Positions 1 through 11,539 of a stretch of 64,000 nucleotides of DNA are shown piece by piece. A program made the translations under genes and the position numbers. Below the pieces are notes generated by a model, which was not told the DNA's origin, did no database searches, and saw nothing but the letters and a program-made list of their open reading frames with translations. Location of the stretch: assembly GCA_947069175.1 (NCBI GenBank), contig CAMTDV010000013.1, positions 16,445,412-16,509,411 on the forward strand. The letters run 5' to 3'. Source of the stretch: Scalesia atractyloides (taxonomy: Eukaryota; Streptophyta; Magnoliopsida; Asterales; Asteraceae). Position 1 is the stretch's first letter. Every line of letters starts with the position of its first letter.

Positions 1-728
1 CCAACCCGGTTTAGGTATCCAGAGTCGAACTCGCGCTCTTCAGTTTACGTGCACACAGCCCAACCAGTTGGGCTGTGTGTCTAACCTGTTTATATACTGA
101 ATTATATTATATTTATATACATGTTGAAGGATGATCTGAATAGGTTTTAAAAAGGATTGGTTTTATTTCTTAAAGTCGGTAACATGTGCGATTCGAACTC
201 AGGACGTGCGTGTTATGTTGCACACAGTCCACCGCTGGACTGTGTGTGTAACCCGGTTAAATATCCGGTTTTAATTAAACTAATACACATTTCTCAACTT
301 CGTCTTCTTCGCTTAACAATACAGAACAGTGAAATCCGACTGTTCTGTTTACTTGATCTTAACTTATACTTGATTGAAATGAAAAGAGAAATTAAATGAC
401 ATGGTATACCAGAACGGCGAGTTTGCTTCAGGTTTTGCGGCAAGGTCTCGTCGGCTCCGATCCGCGGATTCCGGCTGAGGGAAACTGTTTGCCAGTTTTG
501 ATTACTGTGTTGAGTAATTAGGTTACTAATCGAGAGATAGCAAGAAAAGTTTAGATGATTGTACCGTCTGAAGACAATCGCGGTTTTCCGTTCAGCGATT
601 CCGGCGAAATTGAAATTTCCGGCGACGTGCTCTGGAAGGATTAAAGTTTCGAAAGAGAGTGCGATTTTGAGCGAAAAGGTTACCAGAGGTTTGGGTGGGT
701 ATTTATAAGGAAGAACAGGGTTCGAATC
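1..728 (-). mobile_element. Family 1 gypsy LTR, internal fragment
   Basis: This stretch matches the middle of the family 1 LTR, for example from 43863 onward in the complete LTR 42700-45080. It contains tRNA-like modules B (1-85) and C (about 175-252). The match breaks just after the GAAGAACAGGG motif near 720, where the sequence joins the duplicated block that starts at about 733. The U3 end, including module D and the LTR terminus, is missing. The left end is cut by the window edge. A 1-nt-scale exact breakpoint cannot be fixed because a short TTCGAATCGCAC segment at 722-733 could belong to either side. Confidence 0.9.
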
Positions 729-1213
729 GCACAGGGTTATACGGTACATCCGAATATCTTATTGGACGGTTGGATGCACAGGAGGACTCATTCGGATTCA
801 AAAGTTTGTGAGGTCGTTTGGAATTCCAAACTTAAGAGCGTCTTCGTCTCACGTGATGTAGCAATGTCTTGATTTCTGGACTCACCTCATGGACACAACC
901 TTGGGTTGGAGGAGGTGGCTCGGTGTGTAAAAATCCGCCTCAAGTCCCCAATGGACCGAGGATGGTGGTGATCACACTCAAACCATTTTTTAAAATATAT
1001 TTTTATAGAAAAATGGAGCACCACAAACCATTTTTAATATTTATTATTTATAGAAAAATAGACTCTGAAGTGAAGGTTCGGGTTTGGAAAAAAGAAAATG
1101 GAAGGTTTTGAGTTTGGAGTTCTGGAAGGATGTTGCATGTGGAGGTGAAGTTCTGAACACCAATCCAGTGGTTCACATTGAAGAAGATGCTCTAAAAGAA
1201 TGAGTGATTATAA

Positions 1214-1376
1214 GCAGGGGCGGACCCAGGTTATACCATGGGTTGAAAGCCGTATTTCTTGAAATAAAATTTAGTGTATTTTTTAGGCAAAAAACCTAAA
1301 CGCACCATTTGAAAATATGTTTGAACCACTCTTTCACATCCCAAGCAAATAAATTCTGAGTTCGTCACTTATCGTA
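1214..1376. repeat. MITE-like segment, degenerate inverted ends
   Basis: The left end reads AGGGGCGGACCCAG and the complement of the right end reads AGTGACGAACTCAG, so the termini are imperfect inverted repeats about 160 bp apart. The interior is AT-rich and has no open frame of interest. The duplicate lies at about 36317-36478. The GGCGGACCCAG-type end resembles common plant non-autonomous DNA elements. I see no clean target-site duplication. Confidence 0.4.
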
Positions 1377-1627
1377 AGGCACTCTCATACACAAAAAATA
1401 TATATCGAGCCAAATAAAAGTTTAGCAATTTCTTTACTTAAAATAAAGAGAATAGATAACCATTAATAAATTATTTATACAAAAGAAAAAATAAAACTTT
1501 CCCGACATATAACATGCTAATTATAAATAATAAAAAAATTAAATGTCAATTGGTTTAGCCAATCATACATATTGCATATATAGTTTGGTAATTTCAATGT
1601 TGTTTGTTATTCGGTTTTCTGCACATC

Positions 1628-1786
1628 AGTGGTGAATTCAGAAACTTTTTTCAGTGGGTTCGTTTTGATAGATTCTTACTAACTTTTATAAAATCATACA
1701 AGGTTTTCACTGTTTCCCATTTTTTTTCAATCAAAGTGGGTTCATGTGAACCCACAAAACAGGGCTGGATCCGTCACTGCTGCACA
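1628..1786. repeat. MITE-like segment, degenerate inverted ends
   Basis: The left end AGTGGTGAATTCAG and the complement of the right end AGTGACGGATCCAG match at 11 of 14 positions. The pair encloses about 160 bp, including a GTGGGTTC/GAACCCAC inner pair. It is the same type as the segment at 1214-1376 and has a duplicate at about 36738-36893. It is probably an old non-autonomous DNA transposon. The family is not assigned. Confidence 0.4.
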
Positions 1787-2340
1787 CTGCTAACCTTTGG
1801 TGATGTTAGTGATTAAAATACTCGAGAAACATATTTAAGAGCATATACATTATTTCACTCGAAAAGCGTGATTAAAACTCAATTCATAGTTTTGGTATTA
1901 GGGTTTGTGGTTTGTAATTATAATACAAAACATATAATGCATGAATCAAAGGATCGACCAAAATTCTTTCTTGAAAATGGTTAAGTTTTATTATCTGCTT
2001 TAGGCCATAAATTTCTTGTCAACTCGTCTTACATTTTGAGCTTGAACTCAGACTCTATAGGAACTCAACTTTATTGAGTTTGAGTTTGAACTCATATAAA
2101 TTAAGAAAATTCCAACTTGTTCAGGCCCCGACAATTAGCGAGCCTGTGTGGCCCATACGGCCGGTTGTACTTAAAGAAATAGGGTCGGCAATCTATATAA
2201 ACCACATTGCATGTTGCACAGTCTTTCAAACACTCGTTTCTAGAAACACATTTATTGTAATTTTATTTGAACAATTTATTTCCCAATTCATACTCGCACA
2301 TAATTGTTGTAAGAAAAGGTCCTTGTGCTCACTCAGTTAA

Positions 2341-2790
2341 TCATAATTTTTCACCATAATAGATTGCGGTACCAACCATGAGTGCAACCGTTGCACCTTG
2401 GGTTACTACACGAGCTCGCATCAATGTCTGACCCAACTCCGAATTCCCTTTCTTAAAACTTATCAAACCAGCTATCAACACCCCTGCCGTGATCAAGCAC
2501 CTGAAACACACGATTTAATTAGAAGATAGGTTTTGATAAGGTTTCTTAGGTAATATATCATCTCTAATAATTGAGAGCCAATATTGTAATCGCCTTCATA
2601 GATTAATAAACAAGACGCAATATATGACATTTTTCACATAAACTATCAATAATGGATGAGAAATTTGTCGATTTGCAATCATAAGGTTTGAATAGAGATT
2701 AATACCGATCGGAACGAAGGGATTCTTGACACGCTTTTTCTCTGGAAACAAGGATTCGATTTCACGGTTAGTGGCTTCCATATTCTCCAT
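2341..2790 (-). pseudogene. HIG1-domain protein gene, broken copy
   Basis: This is a two-exon gene on the minus strand. Exon 1 is 2790-2706 and starts MENMEATNRE. It ends in a normal GT donor (2705-2704). Exon 2 is 2500-2341, after a TTTCAG acceptor. The exon 2 translation, read past the lesion, carries the HIG1-type core (GLISFKKGNS, then LMRARVVTQGATVALMVG), a short two-helix mitochondrial inner-membrane domain found in respiratory supercomplex factors. Compared with the copy at 37455-37904, one base is missing 4-6 nt into exon 2 (about 2495-2497). This puts TGA right after the splice junction, giving a peptide of about 30 residues. The domain assignment is from recalled family motifs. The lesion is seen directly. 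Confidence 0.75.
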
Positions 2791-2877
2791 TTACAAACCT
2801 TAAAAAAATGTCGTATCTCGCTTAATCGCAAAATGCAATACCGAGGGGAAATCAGAATGATGATACGGATGGATCAC

Positions 2878-5275
2878 ACTGGAAAAATAAATTAGAACTA
2901 TAATTTTCCTTTATATACATATATCTACACTCATTTATATACATTTGTACGTATATACACATTATCATACATAGATGTACAATAATTATGTTTCAATTTT
3001 AAAAACGTATACATATATGTATAATTAAATATTGGCAATATGTACATTTGCATTATCAACCATACATATATGTATATATAAAAAAAATTGACTGAAAAAA
3101 CTCCGATTTTTTCAAAAGAAATTTTCGTATTTTTTGCAAGTTTATAATTTTGCTTAGGAAAAATGTATGGTTTATAAATTTTTTCTCAAATTTCTCAATT
3201 AGCCTAATACTTCTTACACGATTATAACCCGATATATACATATATATATATATATTATGTATGAACTATTTTTTTTGTTTTCAATGTGTTTCTTAGGCCC
3301 CTCTCTAAATACATTCCTCTAATGTTGGAAGCAATTTACAGTGAATTTCTTTAATTCTTTTATTTGTGTGATTTTAACTCAAGATTTACAAACTTAGATG
3401 TTTTTAAAGGTTTTATTTTTAACAATAAACCACCAATCCATATCATCAGGGTTTAGTTATCTTCATAACTATTTCATAAATACGGAGATCTCGTTATAAT
3501 AACCTTTATAATCATACATTTTCCATAACCCCAATCGATAACATTAGCACTCGAGCATATACTCTCTATACAATTGCAAGCGAAGCTAGTTTTATATATG
3601 TATATTGTTTTGTAATAGCATGGGGTATGATTATATATTTGTATATACAAATGACAACAGGGTGGTTGGATCGGAACTTTTTGAACCAAGTGATCTAAAT
3701 AATAAGTTATCCTTCAAAGTATAATTAAATAATTATGTTTTTTTTTTCTGAAAGTTATATTATAATTTGTTTTTAATATAATTTAATATTAAAAGTTTTA
3801 CTAGTACATTAATTCACGATTTTCCTTAATCATTGAGGATAAAGAACATTAGTTTTTGGGTGTGTGCAACTGCAAAGTACAACAAATTCCTTTGACCATA
3901 TCTTAAACTAAAACTATAGAAAGACATGTTAATGATGGCTTTAAAACACTCAGATACAACTATTGGTTATTTAGACCATATTCTCTTCCTTTGGCGAAAT
4001 GAAAAACAATATAAGATACTTGTGTCAATGAGTAAGTCGGTATTTGTCTATTTTTGAGATTAATAAAATATAGACACCGGAATTATTTTTAATCAACTTA
4101 GAAAATCATTACATATTTAGCTCAACTTAGATTTCATAGAATATATTTAATTATTTATTACGAGCAGTGAACAACGTATAAAAACAACTAATTAATCCGG
4201 CTTCTGCAATTTGAATATAATTTAATTGGGACAGTATTGATGCTAAGGTAAATAAATATTAAAACACTTTATCAGGGACAGGATTGATGCTATGATAAAT
4301 AAATATTAAAATACTGTCACTTTTTACACCTTGTATAATTAATGGAGCTGTTGAACTAACCAGCAATTATATAATGCTTCTTAAAAAATAACTTTTGTTC
4401 AGATTTTTAGGTAGATACTGAACAAGAATCAAAATATAAATTATTGTGATTCATATATTATTCTATTGGTTATTTATCAACTCGTATAGTATAGAAAGTG
4501 TTTTTAATCTAAAAAGCAGCGGCAGATCTAGCTGGAACGTCAATGGGTAACGTTTTAAAAAAAAGGGGTAATGAAATCGAAAAAACGTTAAATTTTTCCA
4601 ACATTTACACTACCGCCGGAGCGCTAAGGGGTAGCGGAGGCTACCTTTTGTTATACACTAGATCCGCCCCTGCTAAAAAGCATATGGCTCATTAAATCTG
4701 ACACATTTCTTGAGACGAGGAGCATATGCATCAATATATATTTACATGATAATTACATACGAGTTACCCAACGTATATAAATAATTAATCACAATGTATA
4801 TAAATAACTATGCACAAAATTGCCAATATATTTTATTATGAAAATATAATAAAGTTCGATCCCTTTGTTTTGACAAAAAAAATGAATAATTACATGACAT
4901 ATGCACATAATAACACAATGCATGTCTATAGTATGTTTGTAACAATAATCTTCGGTTATCAATTAGGGTCCTTCCATCCTTGTTCGCTTACAATGAGCGG
5001 TTATACACCAATTGTGAAGAACAACGCGTGGATTTAATGAATCGGCGCGGTCCTACCATCGATACAGTTTTAAACTTTCTATGTTTACTTAATGGTGCTT
5101 TAACTAGTTACAAATACAAATATTATATAAAATAGACTTTCTGATGATAATAATAATAATAATTCTAAACTTTGACCTTCCATAGGCATACATATTCAAA
5201 GTTGGTCAAATAATTAAGGCTAACAAATTTGATCGTGCAAGAAAATGTATTCAACTCCAAGTTTTATATATGCAG
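2878..5275. other. AT-rich intergenic DNA
   Basis: No credible gene is visible. The stretch has TA-rich runs (around 3060-3070 and 3240-3255), one MITE at 4516-4673, and a local imperfect tandem repeat of about 48 bp at roughly 4227-4312 built on GGACAG(T/G)ATTGATGCTA and AAATAAATATTAAAA. Short open frames here have no family features. Confidence 0.7.
4516..4673 (+). mobile_element. 158-bp MITE with TIRs and TAAAAA duplication
   Basis: The ends are GCAGCGGCAGATCTAG (4516-4531) and the complement of GCAGGGGCGGATCTAG at the right end (4658-4673), matching at 14 of 16 positions. The flanks are TAAAAA on both sides (4510-4515 and 4674-4679), a plausible target-site duplication. The interior is non-coding, with GGGGTAA and CCGGAGCG motifs. 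A second member of the same family and length lies in the opposite direction at 40771-40928. The superfamily is uncertain (hAT or Mutator type are both possible). Confidence 0.75.
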
Positions 5276-5418
5276 TTACTACAACCAGATCCTATGGTGG
5301 TGGCAACAAAGCTCTTGACTCGCAGAGAATTTAAAGGTACTGGAAAGCAGTTCAACATGATTGCTGCTTCATGGATTCAATTCATGATTGGGTAAATCAT
5401 CTAGAAGAAACCAATTGG
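5276..5418 (+). pseudogene. Alpha-dioxygenase exon fragment
   Basis: After a plausible acceptor (TATATGCAG ending at 5275) the frame reads LLQPDPMVVATKLLTRREF, then GTGKQFNMIAASWIQFMI. This is the recalled signature of plant alpha-dioxygenase (alpha-DOX, a heme fatty-acid dioxygenase of the peroxidase-cyclooxygenase superfamily). The family normally continues with a His-Asp-Trp motif that includes a heme-region histidine. Here the frame instead reaches TAA at 5393-5395. The local sequence fits loss of 7 bp between CATGATT direct repeats. After the shift the next residues (NHLEET) are again family-like, up to the LTR junction at 5418/5419. No other exon is seen in the window, so this is an orphan fragment cut by the LTR. 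Confidence 0.7.
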
Positions 5419-6729
5419 TGTCTAACCCGAAATATTCTCTGTTTTAATTATATATATATACTAATTAACTTTAACCTTATTTATTTTTATTAAAAAGTTT
5501 CATAAATTGCCAACCCGGTTTAGGTATCCAGAGTCGAACTCGCGCTCTTCAGTTTACGTGCACACAGCCCAACCAGTTGGGCTGTGTGTCTAACCTGTTT
5601 ATATACTGAATTATATTATATTTATATACATGTTGAAGGATGATCTGAATAGGTTTTAAAAAGAATTGGTTTTATTTCTGAAAGTCGGTAACATGTGCGA
5701 TTCGAACTCAGGACGTGCGTGTTATGTTGCACACAGTCCACCGCTGAACTGTGTGTCTAACCCGGTTAAATATCCGGTTTTAATTAAACTAATACACATT
5801 TCTCAACTTCGTCTTCTTCGCTTAACAATACAGAACAGTGAAATCCGACTGTTCTGTTTACTTGATCTTAACTTATACTTGATTGAAATGAAAAGAGAAA
5901 TTAAATGACATGGTATACCAGAACGGCGAGTTTGCTTCAGGTTTTCCGGCAAGGTCTCGTCGGCTCCGATCCGCGGATTCCGGCTGAGGGAAACTGTTTG
6001 ACAGTTTTGATTACTGTGTTGAGTAATTAGGTTACTAATCGAGAGATAGCAAGAAAAGTTTAGATGATTGTACCGTCTGAAGACAATCGCGGTTTTCCAT
6101 TCAGCGATTCCGGCGAAATTGAAATTTCCGGCGACGTGCTCTGGAAGGATTAAAGCTTCGAAAGAGAGTGCGATTTTGAGCGAAAAGGTTACCAGAGGTT
6201 TGGGTGGGTATTTATAAGGAAGAACAGGGTGTATTTGGTTCGAATTTGAGTCTTGATTCGTGGTCAAAGTTTTCCGGCGGTTATGACTGAAATTGAGGGT
6301 TAGACATCGTTATAACCGATGTCGAAATTAGTTCACGCGTTTCAGTCAAAGGAAACGGTCATAATTCGCGATAATCTCGGCTTTTCCGGCGACTGCGAAT
6401 TTGGGCGCGCTGATTACTGGTTTGACTTTCAGTTTTATTATAAATGTTATTTGTTTTAATGTTTATCACAAAAGCTGTGCGCGGTGGAGCGGTGTGTTGT
6501 GTGTTTTGGCTTGTGGGAGACCCGGGTTCGAAACCCGGCGTCTACATTTATTTTTTTATTCATTATTTATTAGTAATTTTAAATTATGGTTTTTAAATTC
6601 TAATATATTTATTAATTATGTATCGTTTAAAATTAATATCAACTATAAATACGCAACGAAATTTATAACTGGATATTTGATTGATAAACGAAGCGGGTTT
6701 TGAAAACCCGTTTTTCGACGGATGTTACA
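5419..6729 (-). mobile_element. Family 1 LTR, truncated (3' LTR of copy 1)
   Basis: The match starts inside module A at GTGTCTAACCCG and runs to the U3 terminus GATGTTACA at 6729. About 1.07 kb of the LTR (its 3' part in element sense, including most of module A and the W-box cluster) is missing. A TATA box (TATAAATA on the minus strand, 6209-6216) is preserved. Modules B (5510-5594), C (about 5684-5763) and D (about 6474-6546, plus strand) are present. Confidence 0.9.
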
Positions 6730-6744
6730 GTATCCCCTACTTTT
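6730..6744 (-). other. Polypurine tract of family 1 copy 1
   Basis: On the minus strand the bases before the 3' LTR read AAAAGTAGGGGATAC, then TGTAACATCC, which begins the LTR. This is the plus-strand priming site for reverse transcription. The preceding motif (about 6752-6770) reads ATTTCGGGACGGAATT, close to the motif found twice before the 3' LTR of element 2. Confidence 0.8.
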
Positions 6745-6763
6745 AGAAATTCCGTCCCGAAAT

Positions 6764-9700
6764 TTAAGTAGTAGTGGTAACAGGAAAAAGATGCGGGTAT
6801 TTCTCGCGCATTGAGTTTTCACGTTCCCAAGTAAACTCAGGTCCTCGTTTCGACTCCCAACGTACTCTGACAATTGGAATACGACTTCGTCTTAAACGCT
6901 TCTCCCCGAAGTCCATGATTTCTACTTGTCTTTCAATGAAGTGCATAGATTCATCGATCTGAGTGTCTTCTAGAGGAATATGGAGGTTTTCATCGGCGAG
7001 GCACTTCTTCAAGTTTGATACGTGGAATGTAGGATGAATTCTGTTGAGCTCTTCTGGTAGGTCAAGCTTGTATGCTACAGGACCTACTCTTTCGAGTATC
7101 TTGAAAGGTCCTACGTAGCGTGGTGCTAGCTTGTCCTTCTGGCCAAAACGAACCACTCCCTTCCATGGTGATACTTTTAAAAGTACTTGATCCCCAATGT
7201 CAAACTCCAAGGGCTTTCGTCGTTTATCTGCATAACTCTTTTAACGACTTTGAGCCGCTAGAAGATTGTTTCGAATTTGAATGACCTTGTCGGTTGTTTC
7301 TTGAATTAACTCTGGACCGGTGATTTGTGATTCCCCAATTTCGTGCCAACATACTGGAGATCGGCACTTACGACCATATAAAGCTTCGAAAGAGCCATGC
7401 CGATACTTGAATGATAGCTATTGTTGTACGAAAATTCAACTAATGGTAGATGAGCGTCCCAATTCCCTTTGAAGTCTATGACACATGCTCGAAGCATGTC
7501 TTCAAGAGTTTGGATGGTGCGTTCAGATTGTCCATCAGTTTGAGGATGAAAAGCGGTACTGAGGTCTAATCGTGTACCCAAGGCGGTTTGTACGGCTCGC
7601 CATGTTCGTGAAGTGAAACGACCAGCACGGTCTGAAATGATGCTTAAAGGTACACCATGACGGCTTACGATCTTGCTGATGTAGATACGAGCTAACTTCT
7701 CGTTTTTTAAGTCCTCGCGAATCGGTATGAAGTGAGCTGATTTTGTAAGACGATCAATGATTACCCATATGGTGTCATACCCACTGGAGGTGCGAGGTAA
7801 CCCGGTAATGAAGTCCATGGTTATGTTTTCCCACTTCCATACAGGTATTTCAGGTTGGACTAGGAGTCCTGAAGGTCTTTGATGTTCGGCTTTTACTTTG
7901 GAACAGGTAAGGCACTTGGAAACAAAAATAGCGGTATCCTTTTTCATGCCAGGCCACCAGTAGGTGTATCGTAGGTCTTGATACATCTTGTCGGCTCCTG
8001 GGTGTACAGAGTATCGTGTTTTGTGCGCCTCATTCATAAGGAAATCACGAAGGTTATCGCGATCGGGAATCCATATGCGATTTAAATAGTTTAGAATACC
8101 GTCGGATTTGGTTTCGATTTTGAGTTCAGCTCCACATGACAGCTCATCGCGTACGTCATTTTCTGTTACAGAAACATGTTGAGCTGCTCGGATTCGATCT
8201 TTGATGTCGGTTATGATTTGCGAACATAGAAGACGAATGGAGTTCGCATAACCTTTTCGACTGAGCGCATCAGCCACCACGTTTGCCTTGCCAGGATGAT
8301 ACCGAATTTCACAGTCGTAGTCATTGAGGAGTTCGACCCATCTTCGTTGCCTCATTTCAACTCCTTTTGGTTGAAGATATGTTGGAGACTTTTGTGGTCA
8401 GTGTATATTTCACACTTGGTACCGTAGAGGTAATGTCTCCATATCTTGAGAGCGAACACAACGGCTCCAAGTTCCAGGTCGTGGGTGGTGTAGTTCTTCT
8501 CATGAACCTTGAGTTGCCTAGAAGCATAGGCTATCACTTTTCCTCTTTGCATTAATACACAGCCTAGCCCTTGCCCTGATGCGTCGCAATATACTACAAA
8601 GTCATCGCAACCTTCAGGGAGTGTGAGGATAGGTGCGTCACAAAGTTTTTTCTTTAGAGTTTGGAAGGCTTCTTGTTGTTTAGGTCCCCAAATGAAGGGT
8701 TTTCGTTATGAGTCAAAGCCGTGAGTGGTACAGCAATACGGGAAAAATTGGCAATGAAGCGGCGATAGTAACCAGCCAAACCGAGAAATGACCTTACTTC
8801 GGTAGGGGTACGTGGCGCTTGCCATTCCTGTACTGCCTTGATTTTTGAAGGATCGACATGTATTCCCTTAGCATTGAGACATGTCCAAGGAATTGTACTT
8901 ATCTTAACCAGAATTCACATTTTGAGAACTTAGCGTAGAGCTTTTCAGTCCTTAAGAGTGTAAGGATGAGTCGAAGGTGTCGTTCATGATCGGATTTAGA
9001 CTTGGAGTAGATAAGGATGTCGTCGATGAAGACTATGACAAAACGGTCGAGGTAGGGTTTGCATACCCTATTCATTAGATCCATGAAGACAGCGTGGGCG
9101 TTGGTTAAACCGAATGGCATGACCATGAATTCGTAATGACCATAACGAGTCCGGAAGGCGGTCTTTGGGACGTCTTCTTCATGTACTCTGAGCTGATGAT
9201 AACCAGAACGAAGGTCGATTTTTGAAAAGCAGGTGGCGCCTTGAAGTTGGTCTAGGAGGTAATCGATGCGAGGTAGTGGATAGCGATTTTTAACCGTTAA
9301 CTTGTTGAGTTCTCTGTAGTCGATACACATGCGAAACGTTCCATCTTTCTTCTTCACAAAAAGAACAGGTGCACCCCAAGGCGAGGAGCTAGGACGTATG
9401 AATCCTTTGTCAGTCAGTTCTTGCAGTTGACTGGCCAGCTCTTGCATTTCGGATGGGGCTAGCCTATTAAGGAGATTTTGCGACTGGTGTAGCGCCATGT
9501 ACAAGATCGATGCGGAATTCGACTTCTCTCACAGGAGGGAGTCCTGAGATGTCGTCGGGAAAGACTTGTGGGAATTCCTTCACCACTGGTATATCTTCGA
9601 GTTTCTTCTCCTTGTTTCCCTTTTTGACGACGTGAGTTAGGAATGCGACATAGTTCTTGCGGAGATATTTTCGGGCTTGAAGGCAGGACATTAATTTGAG

Positions 9701-11012
9701 TCCTTTCGAAGGGGTTTCTCCAAAAATATGTAGGGTCTGACCGTCTGCAAGAGGAATGCGAATGAACTTTTCGCGGCATACTACTTCAGCGTGATGCTGG
9801 CTGAGCCAGTCCATACCGATTATAATATCGAAACTTCCCAACTTCATAGGAATAAGGTCAACTAGAAAATCGTGATCGTTTAGAGTGAGGGTACAATTTC
9901 GTATAATAGAATTTAATGAAACGGGCTTTCCGTCAGCAACTTCCACCGTTAGAGATTCCATGAGATTATCACGAGTTTGGTTGAGGATAGGTTCGAATTC
10001 TAAGGACACAAAACTCTTATCCGCACCAGTATCGAATAACGTGGATGCATAACTACCATTGATGAGAAACGTATCGTTAACCACGTTGTTGTCAGCCCTA
10101 GCTTGGTTGGCATTGATGTTGAAAGCTCTTCCTCTAGCAGGTGGAGGAGCTTGGTTAGCTTGGTTTACCGGATTTGCTTGAGCTTGGGCATGGATGATGT
10201 TCACCAAGCGTGGACATGTGTTCCTGAAGTGGTTTGGGTCTCCGCAGTTGTAACAAGCCCGCATGGGTTGCATCATGGGGGTAGTTGGGTTGGTAGTAGG
10301 ATTGGGCTATATGTTGTGCAGGTGGTAGAAGTAAGGGTTGTTGGGCTTGACCCACTATCTGATGGTGGGTTTGGGTTGGGGGTTGATTGCGGTTCGTTCG
10401 TTGAAGAATACGGCAGGTTTGGATGGTGTGACCTGCACGGCCACAGCTTGTGCAATGTTTGCAAAGAGTTTCGAGGAGAGTGATGGTATTGACAACGGTA
10501 GCATTTTGATTGTGGGCAGGTGTATGGCTTTTTAAATGGTGCAGTCGAAGGAGCAATTTGGGTGATCGGTGCAGCAGTGATAGGAGGGTTGGTTTGAGTG
10601 ACAGCAAAATTCTTGCTGTTTCGTTTCCTCTTACCAGCAAACCTTGAGGAGGAGACCGAGTGGTTTGTAGTTGGGGTCTCTGTGGGTGTTTTTTTCTTAT
10701 CATCCTTAAATTTGCCGTTTCGGATGCGATTCTCAGTGAGTTCGGTAGCTAGTTCCATTGCGGCTTCAAGTGTTGCAGGTGAAGTGCTTAGAACCGAGTC
10801 TTGAATTTTCGAGGGGAGACCTCGAATGTAGTGTTCAACCAAGCGGTACACGGGGGTGAACAAATTAGGGATCATCTGGTTTAGCTCGAGAAATCTTTTG
10901 TTATAGGAAGTGTGATCTCCTTCCTTTTGTTTCAACGCGTTGAATTCATCTTCCAAATTTTTGATTTCGCTTCTTGGACAGAAGCGTATTGTCATGAGTT
11001 CCCTTTCCCATG
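6764..11012 (-). pseudogene. Family 1 copy 1 gag-pol, distal part (broken)
   Basis: Read 3' to 5' on the plus strand, this encodes the later gag and all of pol. Gag has zinc knuckles CTSCGRAGHTIQTC-like (about 10440) and CYNCGDPNHFRNTC (about 10225-10266). The protease DTGAD is at about 10022-10036, reverse transcriptase FIDDIL near 9015-9035, then RNase H. Integrase has an HHCC start, D-D-E core (DRAGRF, HPQTDGQSERT) and a chromodomain-like end (RRSRIPIVRVRWESKRGPEF). The stop is at 6764. Lesions visible against sister copies include an extra G in a G5 run at 10275-10279, one frameshift near 9470, others near 8885, 8700 and 7240-7400, and substitutions such as TNAHAVF for TNAPAVF in RT. The element is inactive. 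Confidence 0.9.
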
Positions 11013-11017
11013 TTAAG
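11013..11017. repeat. Target-site duplication TTAAG, left of element 2
   Basis: TTAAG sits immediately before the TGTGATATCC start of element 2 and is repeated at 23142-23146. Removing the element and one TTAAG gives the gag sequence seen uninterrupted in array 2 (about 49350-49365). Confidence 0.97.
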
Positions 11018-11531
11018 TGTGATATCCCGGGTTTTTCGGATAACTTACACGTGACACTTGTCGAATAATATATACGCTAAGTATTAAGCGTGCACGAATT
11101 AAATGAATACGTGTTGTGTGTTGTGTGATTGTTTTAGTAATTGAATCATTAGAGTAGATACGTACACGAACTGAACCGAACCGCGACACGAACCAAAGTG
11201 ATTCATTGTGACTCTAGGAGTTAACAAGTTTTAAACCTTAACTCAAGAATTCGGCCAAGATCAAACTCAAACCCGTAACAAACCTAAAACTATTCGGCGG
11301 ATCAAACCAAACCAAACCAACCCGTGTGCAACCCAAACCGATATCAAAACCTAAACCCTAAACCAAAACACTCTCGGCCACATGATCAAAACCGCGGATT
11401 TATTGAGTTCAAACCCAAACCGAACCCACCCTATTCCTTGACCGCGAGATCAAACCCAAACCTAAACCAAAGCAACCCAAGATTCTCGGCCACAATACTT
11501 ATCCCAAACCGTAAACCTTATCATGTGCGCC

Positions 11532-11539
11532 TATAAATA
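11532..11539 (+). promoter_or_regulatory. TATA box in element 2 5' LTR
   Basis: TATAAATA in the context GCGCCTATAAATACAAATC. It is the best candidate for the LTR's Pol II promoter. The same motif is at 20604-20611 in the 3' LTR. Transcription would begin about 30 bp downstream, leaving a U3 of about 0.5 kb and a very long R/U5 of about 2.5 kb. Confidence 0.6.

Larger units (their letters stand above)
733..2877. repeat. Duplicated low-copy block, copy 1 (matches 35834-37986)
   Basis: About 2.1 kb aligns almost base for base with 35834-37986, which lies downstream of the UGT gene. The differences I can see are scattered substitutions, a 23-bp segment at about 36674-36697 that is absent here, and small indels near 1430. 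The block carries two MITE-like segments and the HIG1-domain gene. In this copy the UGT that should precede it is gone and an LTR fragment abuts instead. It is part of a segmental duplication and not a transposon: the edges show no terminal repeats. Confidence 0.9.

Noticed and set aside
9459..9779. A repeated 104-106-codon minus-strand ORF (MPRKVHSHSSCRRSD...; also 29476-29793, 47811-48125, 55694-56008)
   Set aside because: It is an alternative frame over the protease-RT spacer of pol. Its persistence only reflects the near identity of the copies.
11320..11350. Telomere-like AAACCCTAAACC repeats
   Set aside because: Only one or two imperfect CCCTAAA units occur, within CCAAACC-rich LTR sequence. 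This is not an interstitial telomere array.
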